From: Taibaiella sp.
GTDB taxonomy: Bacteria; Bacteroidota; Bacteroidia; Chitinophagales; Chitinophagaceae
DNA length: 64,000 nt
Direction: 5' to 3'
Assembly: GCA_019638495.1 (NCBI GenBank)
Contig: JAHBTQ010000008.1
Span: 143,370 to 207,369, forward strand
Below are positions 9,936-18,311 of the stretch, piece after piece. A program made the position numbers and the translations under genes. Below the pieces are notes generated by a model. The model was not told the DNA's origin and did not search any database. It saw nothing but the letters and a program-made list of their open reading frames with translations. Numbering within the stretch: position 1 is the stretch's first letter; each line of letters starts with the position of its first letter.

Positions 9936-10838
9936 TTATGCCCCCAGAAGAAGGGCTACGATTGTAAAGAGGGCAAAAACAACGCTCGCAATACCATTCG
10001 TATTTGCGAAGGCTATCCCTACTTTGCTCAGGTCGTCCGGCTTTACGAGCCGGTGTTGATAAACAAGCAGGAATCCGTAAAATACCGCCCCCGCCCAATA
10101 AACAGGGTGCAACGCGCCAACAAAGGCAGCTCCCACCACAAAGCAGAATGACAGCACATGCAGCACAGTAGACACCCTCAGCGCGTTCTTTGTACCTATG
10201 GCCGCCGGAATGGAATGGAGAGAGTGTGCCCTATCAAACACCTCGTCCTGCAGTGCATAGATGATATCAAACCCGGCAACCCAGGTAAGTACGGAAAATG
10301 AGAACATCAGTGGCAGCAAAGCAAACTGCCCGGTCACCGCAAGGTACGCACCGATTGGTGATAACGAAAGCCCAACGCCAAGGACCAGGTGACAAAGCGC
10401 AGTAAAGCGTTTAGTGTAACTATAGAAGAGCACTACGAACAACGCAACGAACGAAAGCCAGAAACATGCCGGGTTGATGAACCAGGTAGTACTAACAAAA
10501 AGGATGCAGTTGACAACAGTAAACGTCAATGCCTGACCCGGTTTAATGATTCCTGCGGGCACTTCCCGTTTCGCCGTTCTTGGGTTCAGCGCGTCAAAGC
10601 GCCTGTCGAGATACCGGTTAAATGCCATTGCCGCACTACGTGCAAATACCATGCACAGCAACATCTTAGCAAACAACACCAAACTGAATGGAGATTCTGC
10701 ACCGTCTGCCTTTAACCGGAGGGTACCTGCCGTAAACCCTATCAGGGCAAATGGAAGGGCAAAAATGGTGTGACTAAACTTTACAAGCGAAAGATAGTCG
10801 CGAATTCTTCTTATGGGATGAGAAATAACTTCCGACAT
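9936..10838 (-). CDS. UbiA-family aromatic prenyltransferase (MqnP/UbiA-like, menaquinone synthesis)
   Basis: A 300-residue integral membrane protein with about eight hydrophobic segments. Both prenyl-diphosphate/Mg2+ binding motifs are visible: N74-x3-D78-x3-D82 (NRYLDRRFDALN) and D191-x6-D198-x3-D202 (DIIYALQDEVFDR). The family attaches a polyprenyl chain to an aromatic acid. The short length and sequence resemble the UbiA-like group (MqnP) used by futalosine-type menaquinone pathways. I infer this because Bacteroidota make menaquinone rather than ubiquinone; no other men/mqn gene is in view to confirm it. The start lies 4 nt after the stop of the upstream DUF1573 gene, so the two form an operon. 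Confidence 0.85.
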   Translation of the reverse strand: MSEVISHPIRRIRDYLSLVKFSHTIFALPFALIGFTAGTLRLKADGAESPFSLVLFAKMLLCMVFARSAAMAFNRYLDRRFDALNPRTAKREVPAGIIKPGQALTFTVVNCILFVSTTWFINPACFWLSFVALFVVLFYSYTKRFTALCHLVLGVGLSLSPIGAYLAVTGQFALLPLMFSFSVLTWVAGFDIIYALQDEVFDRAHSLHSIPAAIGTKNALRVSTVLHVLSFCFVVGAAFVGALHPVYWAGAVFYGFLLVYQHRLVKPDDLSKVGIAFANTNGIASVVFALFTIVALLLGA

Positions 10839-10842
10839 TCCG

Positions 10843-11370
10843 TCAGTTTATATCAGCTTCAATACCTATGGAAACCGCTTCGGGCAACGCATTAGAGTGT
10901 ACAATAATATTTTTTTGCTGAAAACCGGATTTCCCGGCTGTATTGAACACCACAGTAATATCCCCGTCATTTCCCGGGGCTATAGGCTCCTCGGGAAAGT
11001 TAGGTACTGTGCAACCACACGTTACATCGGTCTTAGCTATCATCAATGGATAATAACCTGTGTTCTTAAACCGGAACGTATGCTTCAGCACTTTGCCTGC
11101 CGGTTGCTTGCCAAAGTTATACTTGGTTTCATAGAACTGCATGGTGGTATGCGGCATTTCCAGAACACGCTGGCTGCGGGTGCGAGTCTGTTCAGGATAT
11201 ATCTCACCGCGGTATATTTCCCCCTCTTTGCTATAAAAGATACCCTCACCACCGCCGCGAAAGCGCCTGAAAAGCGCATTTCGGCTTATGCCGGTGAGCT
11301 CAATAATAACCAGGGTGAATACGGATAACGTAAGAACAGTAAGTAGAATGGCTTTGTAATTCTTTTCCAT
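10843..11370 (-). CDS. Exported DUF1573 protein
   Basis: A 175-residue protein starting MEKNYKAILLTVL, with a single N-terminal hydrophobic segment that acts as signal peptide or anchor. The C-terminal ~100 residues are a DUF1573 (ASH/MSP-like Ig) domain with the typical sequence YNFGKQPAGK, FRFKNTGYYPLMI, VTCGCTVPNFP and IAPGNDGDITVVFNT. The domain is common in Bacteroidota envelope proteins, but its function is unknown. An upstream reading frame extends to 11421, but MEKN follows a -7 box directly and begins the hydrophobic segment, so I chose it. It is the first gene of an operon with the prenyltransferase. Confidence 0.82.
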   Translation of the reverse strand: MEKNYKAILLTVLTLSVFTLVIIELTGISRNALFRRFRGGGEGIFYSKEGEIYRGEIYPEQTRTRSQRVLEMPHTTMQFYETKYNFGKQPAGKVLKHTFRFKNTGYYPLMIAKTDVTCGCTVPNFPEEPIAPGNDGDITVVFNTAGKSGFQQKNIIVHSNALPEAVSIGIEADIN

Positions 11371-11391
11371 CCGGTTTTTTGTAATAGCAGT

Positions 11392-11399
11392 CAAAGATA
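11392..11399 (-). promoter_or_regulatory. -7 promoter box for DUF1573-ubiA operon
   Basis: Minus strand TATCTTTG, exact TAnnTTTG match, 21 nt before the chosen start of the DUF1573 gene. It lies inside the longer open frame, which argues against the longer start. Confidence 0.55.
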
Positions 11400-11457
11400 G
11401 ACAATATATACACGCAGGCACGTGGCGAAAAGCATAACCACACGTTAATATCAGAGG

Positions 11458-13746
11458 CTATCTCAGTACCGTAAACTTGCTGTAATATTTACATGTACCG
11501 CTTTGAAGCATACATATATAGATACCCGGCGGTAAATGGTTTATCATTACGGTGGAGTTACCCGGCATTGCTGCTGCTGACACAGTAACGCATACTTTTC
11601 CTGTCATATCTACTACCCGCAGATCAACCTCGCCCGAGGCGATGCCGCGCCAAGAAACGTTCAGCACGTTACTGGCCGGGTTTGGATATACCTTTATCTC
11701 GCATGAATTGTAGGTATCGGGTGTACTGGCGATATATACTTTTCTCTTATAAAACTCAAGACCGCCCTTTATATTTCCTTTTATCATTGTGTAGCTGCCG
11801 CTGCCATCTATGTCGCCTACAGTGACTGTAGACCTGTGATTGCTGTAAATACCATATGTAGTTCCAGGATGATTATAGCGGTTATGTGTCGAGTCGATAT
11901 AGGAATACGACCCATCCACAAGTGTATAAGGCCCTGTTGTATCTCCCGACTGGAAGCCGGTATACTGGTATATATTTCCGGAATTGCTGCCCAGAAGCAG
12001 GTAATCAGTGCCGCTGGCATCCAGTTTTCCAATAAAGGGGGCCGAGTAGCAGCCGATATTCTGCAGTGGATCTGCTTTCGCCTTCCCCACCTTTGTCGTT
12101 ATAAGTTTCAGCTTGATGCTGCCAGCTGCCGTGCTCACATTCCGGTAGTATTGCAAGTAACCATACAAGTTACCGATGATCAGGTCTTTCTTGCCATCCT
12201 TATCCAGGTCGTAGATAAGCGGAGCTGCTGCTCCACCAACGTTGATGTCGTTTCCTCCTTCATCTTTCAGCACAAGTTGATTTAGCTGCCAGTCAGGTTG
12301 CACAGTCTCAGAGCCGGCCATGTTCTTGTAATAAGAAAGTGTACCATCTGAGTGGCCCAACACCAGGTCGGAAAACCCATCATCATCTATGTCACCTATG
12401 CCGGGGGCCGCGCCCGAGAAATTCTGAGCAGAAAGTGTCGCCAGGTCCTTTGATTCTAGTGTAAATGACGCGCCGGAAGGAGATGATGTATTCAGGTAAA
12501 GTGACAACCTGCTTTTAAGAAGGCCTGATGACTGCCTGTAGCCATCAGACCCAACTATAAGATCCGGTTTGCCATCCTTGTTATAGTCAAACAAAGTGGG
12601 ATAGCTTGCAGTACCCAGATCAATGGTTCTGTCCGTGAGGAAAGAATCTGATTTGAATTGCCAATCCGGCGCACCTGGCGTACTATTGTTCCGGTAATAC
12701 CAGATGCAGTTGTAATTTTCCGAGCCGCTACCTCCATTAGGAGCTACAAGAATATCAGTTCTTCCGTCCTGGTCTGCATCAAGCGTGAACGCGGCTGGCC
12801 AAACAGGAATGTCCAAACGCTTACCTCCTGTCTGCCACAATGTATCCTGGTCAACCATTGAGTCTATGGGCGAAGAATGCTCCACCCTGCCGTTTTTCAA
12901 AAAGGTAAGCTCATTGAAAGATACACTGCCGTCCAGGTAATCCATATCGCCATCAAGATCCCAATCGAATAGACATATCGCATTGCCGGAATGTGTCACC
13001 TTTGCCGCAGGCCTTGCGAGGCCGGCATTGCTACACGAATAGCCAAGTCCATGCGTGCGGTAAAATCCCTGGTACACCTTGCCCCAGCACCTGTCTTTCA
13101 GTTTTATCCTTATACTGTCGCACGGCAGGCCTTCCTCTACCCGCATATTCTTGTAATAGTACATATAGCCCCCTGTAATGTAGTAGGCTACAAAATCCAG
13201 GTCGCCATCGTTATCTACATCAGCGATACCTGGTATGTCCCCGGGATTTACAAACGCATTTGCCGGGCCTCCTGTTAATGCATCATTGAAGTATAAAAGG
13301 TCTTGGTAATAGATAAATTTCAATTCGTTAGCGCCATCATAATATCCGCGATATACGGCAATACCATCACTGCCACGCTGAAACAGATCTGCGATGCCGT
13401 CACAATTGTAGTCGCGCATCAAAAGATAACCCAAGGTAGGAGGAAAATTCAGCGCATATTTGGGCTCATACCTATAGGACGGCAACCCGTCTGACAAACC
13501 AACATTTAGAAATGTAGAGATACCTAACCCGCTCTCATAGACGACCAGGTCTTTCTTCCCATCATGGTTAAGGTCGGCCTCTGAAAACTGTGGATTGTTG
13601 AAGCCTCCGCACCAGGCCAGTGTTTGTTCTTTGCCATAGGCAAAGACCTTAACCGTAGTATCATGTTGGTAAAATTCCTGCGCACCTGCAGATAACGAGG
13701 TGGCAAGCATTGACAGGAGGATATAGCTATGCCTAAGGAAGTTCAT
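11458..13746 (-). CDS. FG-GAP/VCBS repeat T9SS-secreted protein
   Basis: A 762-residue exported protein with a signal peptide (MNFLRHSYILLSMLATSLSAGAQ). The body carries at least eight D-x-[DN]-x-D-G calcium-loop motifs, each in an FG-GAP blade: DLNHDGKKD, DYNCDGIAD, DVDNDGDLD, DWDLDGDMD, DADQDGRTD, DYNKDGKPD, DIDDDGFSD and DLDKDGKKD. These suggest an integrin-alpha-like beta-propeller. The C-terminus is a T9SS sorting domain (KVYPNPASNVLNVSW ... LPPGIYICML ... KFTVLR). It is likely a calcium-stabilised surface adhesin or binding protein; the ligand is unknown. It stands alone between the hem/SDR terminator and the DUF1573 gene. Confidence 0.88.
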   Translation of the reverse strand: MNFLRHSYILLSMLATSLSAGAQEFYQHDTTVKVFAYGKEQTLAWCGGFNNPQFSEADLNHDGKKDLVVYESGLGISTFLNVGLSDGLPSYRYEPKYALNFPPTLGYLLMRDYNCDGIADLFQRGSDGIAVYRGYYDGANELKFIYYQDLLYFNDALTGGPANAFVNPGDIPGIADVDNDGDLDFVAYYITGGYMYYYKNMRVEEGLPCDSIRIKLKDRCWGKVYQGFYRTHGLGYSCSNAGLARPAAKVTHSGNAICLFDWDLDGDMDYLDGSVSFNELTFLKNGRVEHSSPIDSMVDQDTLWQTGGKRLDIPVWPAAFTLDADQDGRTDILVAPNGGSGSENYNCIWYYRNNSTPGAPDWQFKSDSFLTDRTIDLGTASYPTLFDYNKDGKPDLIVGSDGYRQSSGLLKSRLSLYLNTSSPSGASFTLESKDLATLSAQNFSGAAPGIGDIDDDGFSDLVLGHSDGTLSYYKNMAGSETVQPDWQLNQLVLKDEGGNDINVGGAAAPLIYDLDKDGKKDLIIGNLYGYLQYYRNVSTAAGSIKLKLITTKVGKAKADPLQNIGCYSAPFIGKLDASGTDYLLLGSNSGNIYQYTGFQSGDTTGPYTLVDGSYSYIDSTHNRYNHPGTTYGIYSNHRSTVTVGDIDGSGSYTMIKGNIKGGLEFYKRKVYIASTPDTYNSCEIKVYPNPASNVLNVSWRGIASGEVDLRVVDMTGKVCVTVSAAAMPGNSTVMINHLPPGIYICMLQSGTCKYYSKFTVLR

Positions 13747-13790
13747 AAAAATTCAGCTATATAAAGTTAGCAGAAATATTGCGTACATCC

Positions 13791-13821
13791 CAAAAATTAG
13801 GTGGCGTCCACCACCCGCCAC
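13791..13821 (-). terminator. Rho-independent terminator of the hem-SDR operon
   Basis: On the minus strand, arms GTGGCG and CGCCAC enclose a 9-nt loop and are followed by CTAATTTTTG. It lies 31 nt after the SDR stop codon. Confidence 0.65.
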
Positions 13822-13851
13822 ATCTGGATGACGCTGAAGCCCGACTCGCAA

Positions 13852-14664
13852 TTATCCGTACTTCTTCAGCGGAGATTCCGGCTCGTTGAGAAAGTGCTTA
13901 TAAACCATCTTGTCGGCGAGAGATGGCAGAAGTTTGTTGAGCCACACCGCCAGCTTTCCCTGTCTGGTCATCACAATGGTACGTTTCCTTTGCTCTACCC
14001 CGTCCAGGATCAGTCCTGCACATTCCTCGGCTGACATCAACTTCCCCTCATCAAGGGGTGTTTCAGCCTGCGAACTGCCATCTGCGGTACGTGCCACATT
14101 TCGAATATTCGAGGCGGTGAAGCCCGGCGACACCCACATCACGTGCACCCCCGTCCGTAACATCTCCGTGCGAAGCGCCTCCAGGAAACCTTGCATGGCG
14201 AATTTAGAAGCAGAATACCCGGTTCTGCCAGGTAGTCCACGATAGCCGGCTATAGAAGAAATACCGGCTACCACACCCTTCGACTTCATTATATAAGGCA
14301 TTACCGCCTTTGTGCAATATACTGTTCCCCAGAAGTTTATGTCCATGAGCTCACGTATCACCTTCAGGTCGGCGTCTTCAAATAGTGCGCGCATACTGAT
14401 GCCCGCATTATTCAGCAAAACGTCCACCCTGCCCCATTTTGTTACCACTTCACCAATAAACCTATTACAGTCCTCCTCGCGGCTCACATCTGCCTGAACA
14501 CACAGAACAGCCGGGCTGGCAGAAAAACTTTCCTGAAGCTTGGTAAGGTTTCTGCCACATACAGCCACCTTAGCTCCACGGGCCAGGGATATTTCCGCCA
14601 GGGCCTTACCTATGCCGGATGAACCTCCTGTTATGACAACGACTTTATCAGCTAATGAACTCAT
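13852..14664 (-). CDS. Short-chain dehydrogenase/reductase
   Basis: A 270-residue classical SDR. The Rossmann signature T-G-G-S-S-G-I-G is at residues 12-19, NNAG follows at about residue 88, and the catalytic Ser and Y-x3-K (GYSASK) lie near residues 140-157. These enzymes oxidise or reduce alcohols, ketones or lipid intermediates with NAD(P)H; the substrate is unknown. Numbering starts at ATG 14664 because the longer frame begins with TTG. The gene lies 32 nt behind hemF, but a perfect -7 box (14671-14678) stands immediately before it. It can therefore be transcribed both from the hem operon and from its own, nearly leaderless, promoter. Confidence 0.9.
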   Translation of the reverse strand: MSSLADKVVVITGGSSGIGKALAEISLARGAKVAVCGRNLTKLQESFSASPAVLCVQADVSREEDCNRFIGEVVTKWGRVDVLLNNAGISMRALFEDADLKVIRELMDINFWGTVYCTKAVMPYIMKSKGVVAGISSIAGYRGLPGRTGYSASKFAMQGFLEALRTEMLRTGVHVMWVSPGFTASNIRNVARTADGSSQAETPLDEGKLMSAEECAGLILDGVEQRKRTIVMTRQGKLAVWLNKLLPSLADKMVYKHFLNEPESPLKKYG

Positions 14665-14670
14665 GTAGTG

Positions 14671-14678
14671 CAAATATA
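14671..14678 (-). promoter_or_regulatory. -7 promoter box for the SDR gene
   Basis: Minus strand TATATTTG, exact TAnnTTTG match, only 6 nt before the ATG. A transcript starting at the usual distance would have almost no leader. Confidence 0.5.
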
Positions 14679-14696
14679 TAGATTATTGTAGGCGTC

Positions 14697-15605
14697 TTAC
14701 ACCCAGTCGTTGGGGCGGTAGTACTTTAGCATGGCCTCTTCGCGGCTGCCAGATTCAGGTTTGTGATCATACACCCACCTTGCCCGGGGCGGAAGACTCA
14801 TAAGTATACTCTCCGTTCTGCCATTTGTCTTAAGCCCGAAAAGGGTGCCACGGTCATGTACCAGGTTGAACTCCACATAACGCCCCCTTCTTATCTCCTG
14901 CCACGCTATCTCAGCATCTGAATATTCTGTATATTTTCTTCTTTCTACTATTGGTAAATAGCCTTCGAGAAATCCATTTCCGTTTGCCTGTTGAAAGGAG
15001 AAGAGCCTTTCTGCTTCTGCCTCATCTTTGGGGCGCAGGTAATCATAAAACACACCACCTATCCCGCGCATTTCATTTTCCCGGTGTTTGTTGGTAAAAT
15101 ACTCGTCGCACTGACGTTTGTATTTCGGATAAAGCTCCTCACCAAATGGCTGCATTAATCCTTTAAGTACACCATGAAAATGACGTGCATCTTCCTCAAC
15201 TAAATAATAAGGTGTTAAATCACAACCACCTCCAAACCAACTGTCTAACTTCATTTTATTTGAATCGTACAATTCAAAATACCGCCAGTTTGCGTGCACT
15301 GTAGGCACGTGCGGATTGCGCGGATGGATGACCAGCGACAGGCCACATGCAAAGAAATTGCTATCTCCTACCCCAAACGCATCCTGCATAGCTTTGGGCA
15401 GAGCCCCGTGCACAACCGAGGTATTTACGCCACCCTTTTCAAACACCGCCCCGTCTGCAATAACCCGGGTGCGACCACCACCGCCTTCCGGCCGGCTCCA
15501 CCGATCTTCTCTGAACTTCGCCACACCATCTACACCCTCCAGGCCAGCACAGATTGTATCCTGCAGGCCATGAATATATTCAACAAATCTATCCTTCAAC
15601 TCCAT
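14697..15605 (-). CDS. hemF: Oxygen-dependent coproporphyrinogen III oxidase
   Basis: A protein of about 302 residues with strong HemF signatures: SRPEGGGGRTRV near the N-terminus, SLVIHPRNPHVPTVHANWRYFE, FGGGCDLTPYY, and the diagnostic LVHDRGTLFGLKTNGRTESI with SLPPRARW close to the end. HemF decarboxylates two propionates of coproporphyrinogen III to give protoporphyrinogen IX and needs O2, so the organism can grow aerobically. I chose MELKDRF (15605) because it follows the hemE stop; a start at 15620 would overlap hemE by 11 nt. Last haem gene of the hemACDEF cluster. Confidence 0.96.
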   Translation of the reverse strand: MELKDRFVEYIHGLQDTICAGLEGVDGVAKFREDRWSRPEGGGGRTRVIADGAVFEKGGVNTSVVHGALPKAMQDAFGVGDSNFFACGLSLVIHPRNPHVPTVHANWRYFELYDSNKMKLDSWFGGGCDLTPYYLVEEDARHFHGVLKGLMQPFGEELYPKYKRQCDEYFTNKHRENEMRGIGGVFYDYLRPKDEAEAERLFSFQQANGNGFLEGYLPIVERRKYTEYSDAEIAWQEIRRGRYVEFNLVHDRGTLFGLKTNGRTESILMSLPPRARWVYDHKPESGSREEAMLKYYRPNDWV

Positions 15606-15609
15606 ATTA

Positions 15610-16641
15610 CTACTGGCCATATTCTTTCACAGCTTCTACGAACGCCTTTGCATTATCTACCGGTACATTGGGCAGTATGCCGTGCCCCAGGTTTGCTATA
15701 TATCGTTTTGTTCCAAATCCGTCGATCATCTCCTTTACCTCCTTCTTTATCTGGGCAGGCGTTGTCAGCAGCTTGGAAGGGTCATAGTTACCCTGAAGTG
15801 TGATCCTGTTTTCGGTGATCTGTCGGGCCAGTTGTGGAGTTATGCTCCAGTCAAGCCCCAGGCCCGCCGCACTTGACGAACTCAGATCCTGAAGCGCATA
15901 CCAGCTACCCTTGGGAAAAAGGATCACCGGCGCATGCTTGCTCACCGCATCTGAAATTTGCAACAAGTAAGGCTGCGCAAACGCCTTAAAATCAGCCATT
16001 CCCAGCATTCCGCTCCAGCTATCAAACACTTGCACAACGTCTGCTCCAGCCTCAATTTGAGCTTTCAAGTACTCAATTGTTGCATCCGTTATCTTCTGTA
16101 ACAATTTGTGAGCCAATTCTGTATTTGAAAAACAGAATTGTTTCGCCTTATCAAAACTTTTGCTACCTTTTCCCTCCACCATATAGCAAAGCAGCGTCCA
16201 GGGAGCGCCGGCAAAACCAATAAGTGGCACCCGGCCGTTGAGCTCCCTCTTGGTCAGGGCCAGCGCCTTCATCACATAGTCCAGGCGAGCCGGGATATCG
16301 GTGGCAATAAGGGCATCTATATCAGCCTCAGTGCGAATAACATTGGGAAGCAAGGGCCCCTTGCCCTCCTCCATCAGCACTTCCATCCCCATTGCCTGGG
16401 GAATAACTAATATGTCTGAGAAGATGATAGCTGCATCAACACCTACCTGATCTATGGGCTGCAGCGTTATCTCGGTAGCCAGTTCCGGGGTTTGGCAACG
16501 CGTGAAGAAGTCATACTTCTCGCGAAGCTTGATATAATCAGGCAGGTAACGACCTGCCTGGCGCATCATCCATACGGGCGGCCTTGAAACTTCCTCTCCC
16601 CTCAACGCACGCAGCAATAAATCATTCTTCAATTCAGACAT
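15610..16641 (-). CDS. hemE: Uroporphyrinogen decarboxylase
   Basis: A 343-residue protein with the N-terminal signature R-P-P-V-W-x-M-R-Q-A-G-R-Y-L-P; Arg27 and Arg31 are substrate-contacting. Other family hallmarks are the IIFSDILVIPQAMG motif and GFAGAPWTLLCYMVEG. It removes four acetate carboxyls from uroporphyrinogen III to give coproporphyrinogen III in the cytoplasm. Length is normal for the family. It is preceded by a 50-nt AT-rich gap after hemD and followed without gap by hemF. Confidence 0.97.
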   Translation of the reverse strand: MSELKNDLLLRALRGEEVSRPPVWMMRQAGRYLPDYIKLREKYDFFTRCQTPELATEITLQPIDQVGVDAAIIFSDILVIPQAMGMEVLMEEGKGPLLPNVIRTEADIDALIATDIPARLDYVMKALALTKRELNGRVPLIGFAGAPWTLLCYMVEGKGSKSFDKAKQFCFSNTELAHKLLQKITDATIEYLKAQIEAGADVVQVFDSWSGMLGMADFKAFAQPYLLQISDAVSKHAPVILFPKGSWYALQDLSSSSAAGLGLDWSITPQLARQITENRITLQGNYDPSKLLTTPAQIKKEVKEMIDGFGTKRYIANLGHGILPNVPVDNAKAFVEAVKEYGQ

Positions 16642-16691
16642 TCTATTTTATTTTTTACTTTTTATAATCTTCTTAAAATATTATAAACCAT

Positions 16692-17399
16692 CTATTTAGC
16701 AAAATATACGCATGCCAATTCCAACAACTTCATTTTACCTGGTCTTTCTGCAACCACGATATGTTTAACACCATGACGGGCCAGCTCTGCCGCAGTGCTT
16801 TTACCAATTGCGAACGAAACCGCACCGTCAGGGACGTTGTTCACTTCAAAAAAGCTCCTCACCACGGCCGGACTATAGAACACTACACCACTAAATGTAG
16901 CATCCAACTTTGAAGGGGTGGACACGGTATCATATATTACTATCTCTTCAACCTCCACTCCCGCATTTGTCAGTTTTTGCGGCAAAATATCCATCCGCTG
17001 ATCGCCACAAAAAAAGACAACTTTCTTGACATTGGCAGCGATTGCCACGTCTGCCAGTTCGTCAGCCCCCGAAACCTCAGCCCAAATCGCCTCAATATTA
17101 TCTATACTATTTCGTTGATTTACAAACTCTTTCGAATAGTTACCTAAACAAAACAATCTCCATCTTCCGACAACCTCCGGCAACAAATTCAGCAACCCTT
17201 TGAGCCCATTCCTGCTGGTAACTACCGCATCTACCTCTTCCCTTGCCAGTTCTTCAACCCGTTGGCGTAGCACCATTTCGTCTCTGAAACGGATCTCGGT
17301 AAATGGGACAATATCTAAATCTATACCATATTGGGAGGCCATCTCCCTGCCCCCCTCTCCCGGCTCGCCGGTACAAAGTATAGATACATTGCTTTCCAC
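16692..17399 (-). CDS. hemD: Uroporphyrinogen-III synthase
   Basis: A 235-residue protein with the weakly conserved two-domain HemD fold. The clearest patches are VDAVVTSRNGLKGLL, KVVFFCGDQRMDILPQKL, VEVEEIVIYDT and VVFYSPAVVRSFFEVN followed by AIGKSTAAELARHG. It cyclises hydroxymethylbilane with inversion of ring D. The start codon is GTG and directly abuts the TAA stop of hemC, so translation is probably coupled. Sequence alone would give moderate confidence; the position between hemC and hemE makes the call firm. Confidence 0.92.
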   Translation of the reverse strand: MESNVSILCTGEPGEGGREMASQYGIDLDIVPFTEIRFRDEMVLRQRVEELAREEVDAVVTSRNGLKGLLNLLPEVVGRWRLFCLGNYSKEFVNQRNSIDNIEAIWAEVSGADELADVAIAANVKKVVFFCGDQRMDILPQKLTNAGVEVEEIVIYDTVSTPSKLDATFSGVVFYSPAVVRSFFEVNNVPDGAVSFAIGKSTAAELARHGVKHIVVAERPGKMKLLELACVYFAK

Positions 17400-18311
17400 T
17401 TAATCCGTTTTCATCGCATCAAGGATGGCCCGGCCACCATTATCCAGCACCTCTTCTGCGGCTACCCTACCCAATTCTCCCGCTTCTACCATTGGCGCTG
17501 TCCGTCTCACCTCTACCTTTTCCCTACCGTCCTTACTAAGTATATTACCTACAAATTCAATGTTTCCATCTACCATCGTAGCCAGCCCGCTGATAGGAGT
17601 GGTGCAGCCGCCCAGCAACGCACGAAGGAAATCACGCTCCACCCGGGTACAAATCGCAGTCACCTCGTCATTTAATTTGCCACAAGTGGCAAGACAATGA
17701 TCGTCATTTTCTTTACATACAACCAGGATCGCACCCTGCGCCGGCGCGGGCAGCATCCAGTCCAGCGATACGGCATCTGCGGGACGAAGACCAATACGCT
17801 CCAAACCGGCAGCAGCAAAAATGGCCCCATGCCATTCGCTCTCCGCCACCTTCCGTAAACGGGTATTTACATTACCTCTCAGGTTGTCGATGGAATCCTC
17901 CGGGTACCGGTTCAGCCATTGCGCCCTGCGTCGAATGCTACTGGTTGCTATCATTTTAGCTTTATCCCCCTCGGCATAACCGGGTCCTTTTACTAATATA
18001 TCGCCATAGTTTGCCCTTGGCAGCACTGCCGCCTGCACTATTCCCTTCGCCATCACGGTAGGCACATCCTTCATGGAGTGTACCGCTATGTCTATTTCAC
18101 CATTCAGCAGGGCCATATCCAGCGCACGGGTAAAAATACCCTGCACCCCTATCTCGTAGAGTGGGGTCTTCAGGTCGGTGTCGCCTTCACTTTTTATACA
18201 TACCAGCTCACTGGCGTAGCCAAGGTCTGCCAGCAACTGCTGCACAGTACTTGCCTGCCACACGGCAAGCTGGCTCTCGCGTGTGCCTATTCGGATGGTC
18301 TTTGCACTCAT
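17400..18311 (-). CDS. hemC: Hydroxymethylbilane synthase (porphobilinogen deaminase)
   Basis: A 303-residue protein starting MSAKTIRIGTRESQLAVWQA. It contains the family motifs HSMKDVPT (79-85), SSIRRRAQW, NLRGNVNTRL and LPAPAQGAI. LLGGCTTPI carries Cys236, which holds the dipyrromethane cofactor. It links four porphobilinogens into hydroxymethylbilane. The open frame extends further upstream inside hemA, but the ATG at 18311 matches the family start and overlaps the hemA TGA stop by one base. Confidence 0.97.
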   Translation of the reverse strand: MSAKTIRIGTRESQLAVWQASTVQQLLADLGYASELVCIKSEGDTDLKTPLYEIGVQGIFTRALDMALLNGEIDIAVHSMKDVPTVMAKGIVQAAVLPRANYGDILVKGPGYAEGDKAKMIATSSIRRRAQWLNRYPEDSIDNLRGNVNTRLRKVAESEWHGAIFAAAGLERIGLRPADAVSLDWMLPAPAQGAILVVCKENDDHCLATCGKLNDEVTAICTRVERDFLRALLGGCTTPISGLATMVDGNIEFVGNILSKDGREKVEVRRTAPMVEAGELGRVAAEEVLDNGGRAILDAMKTD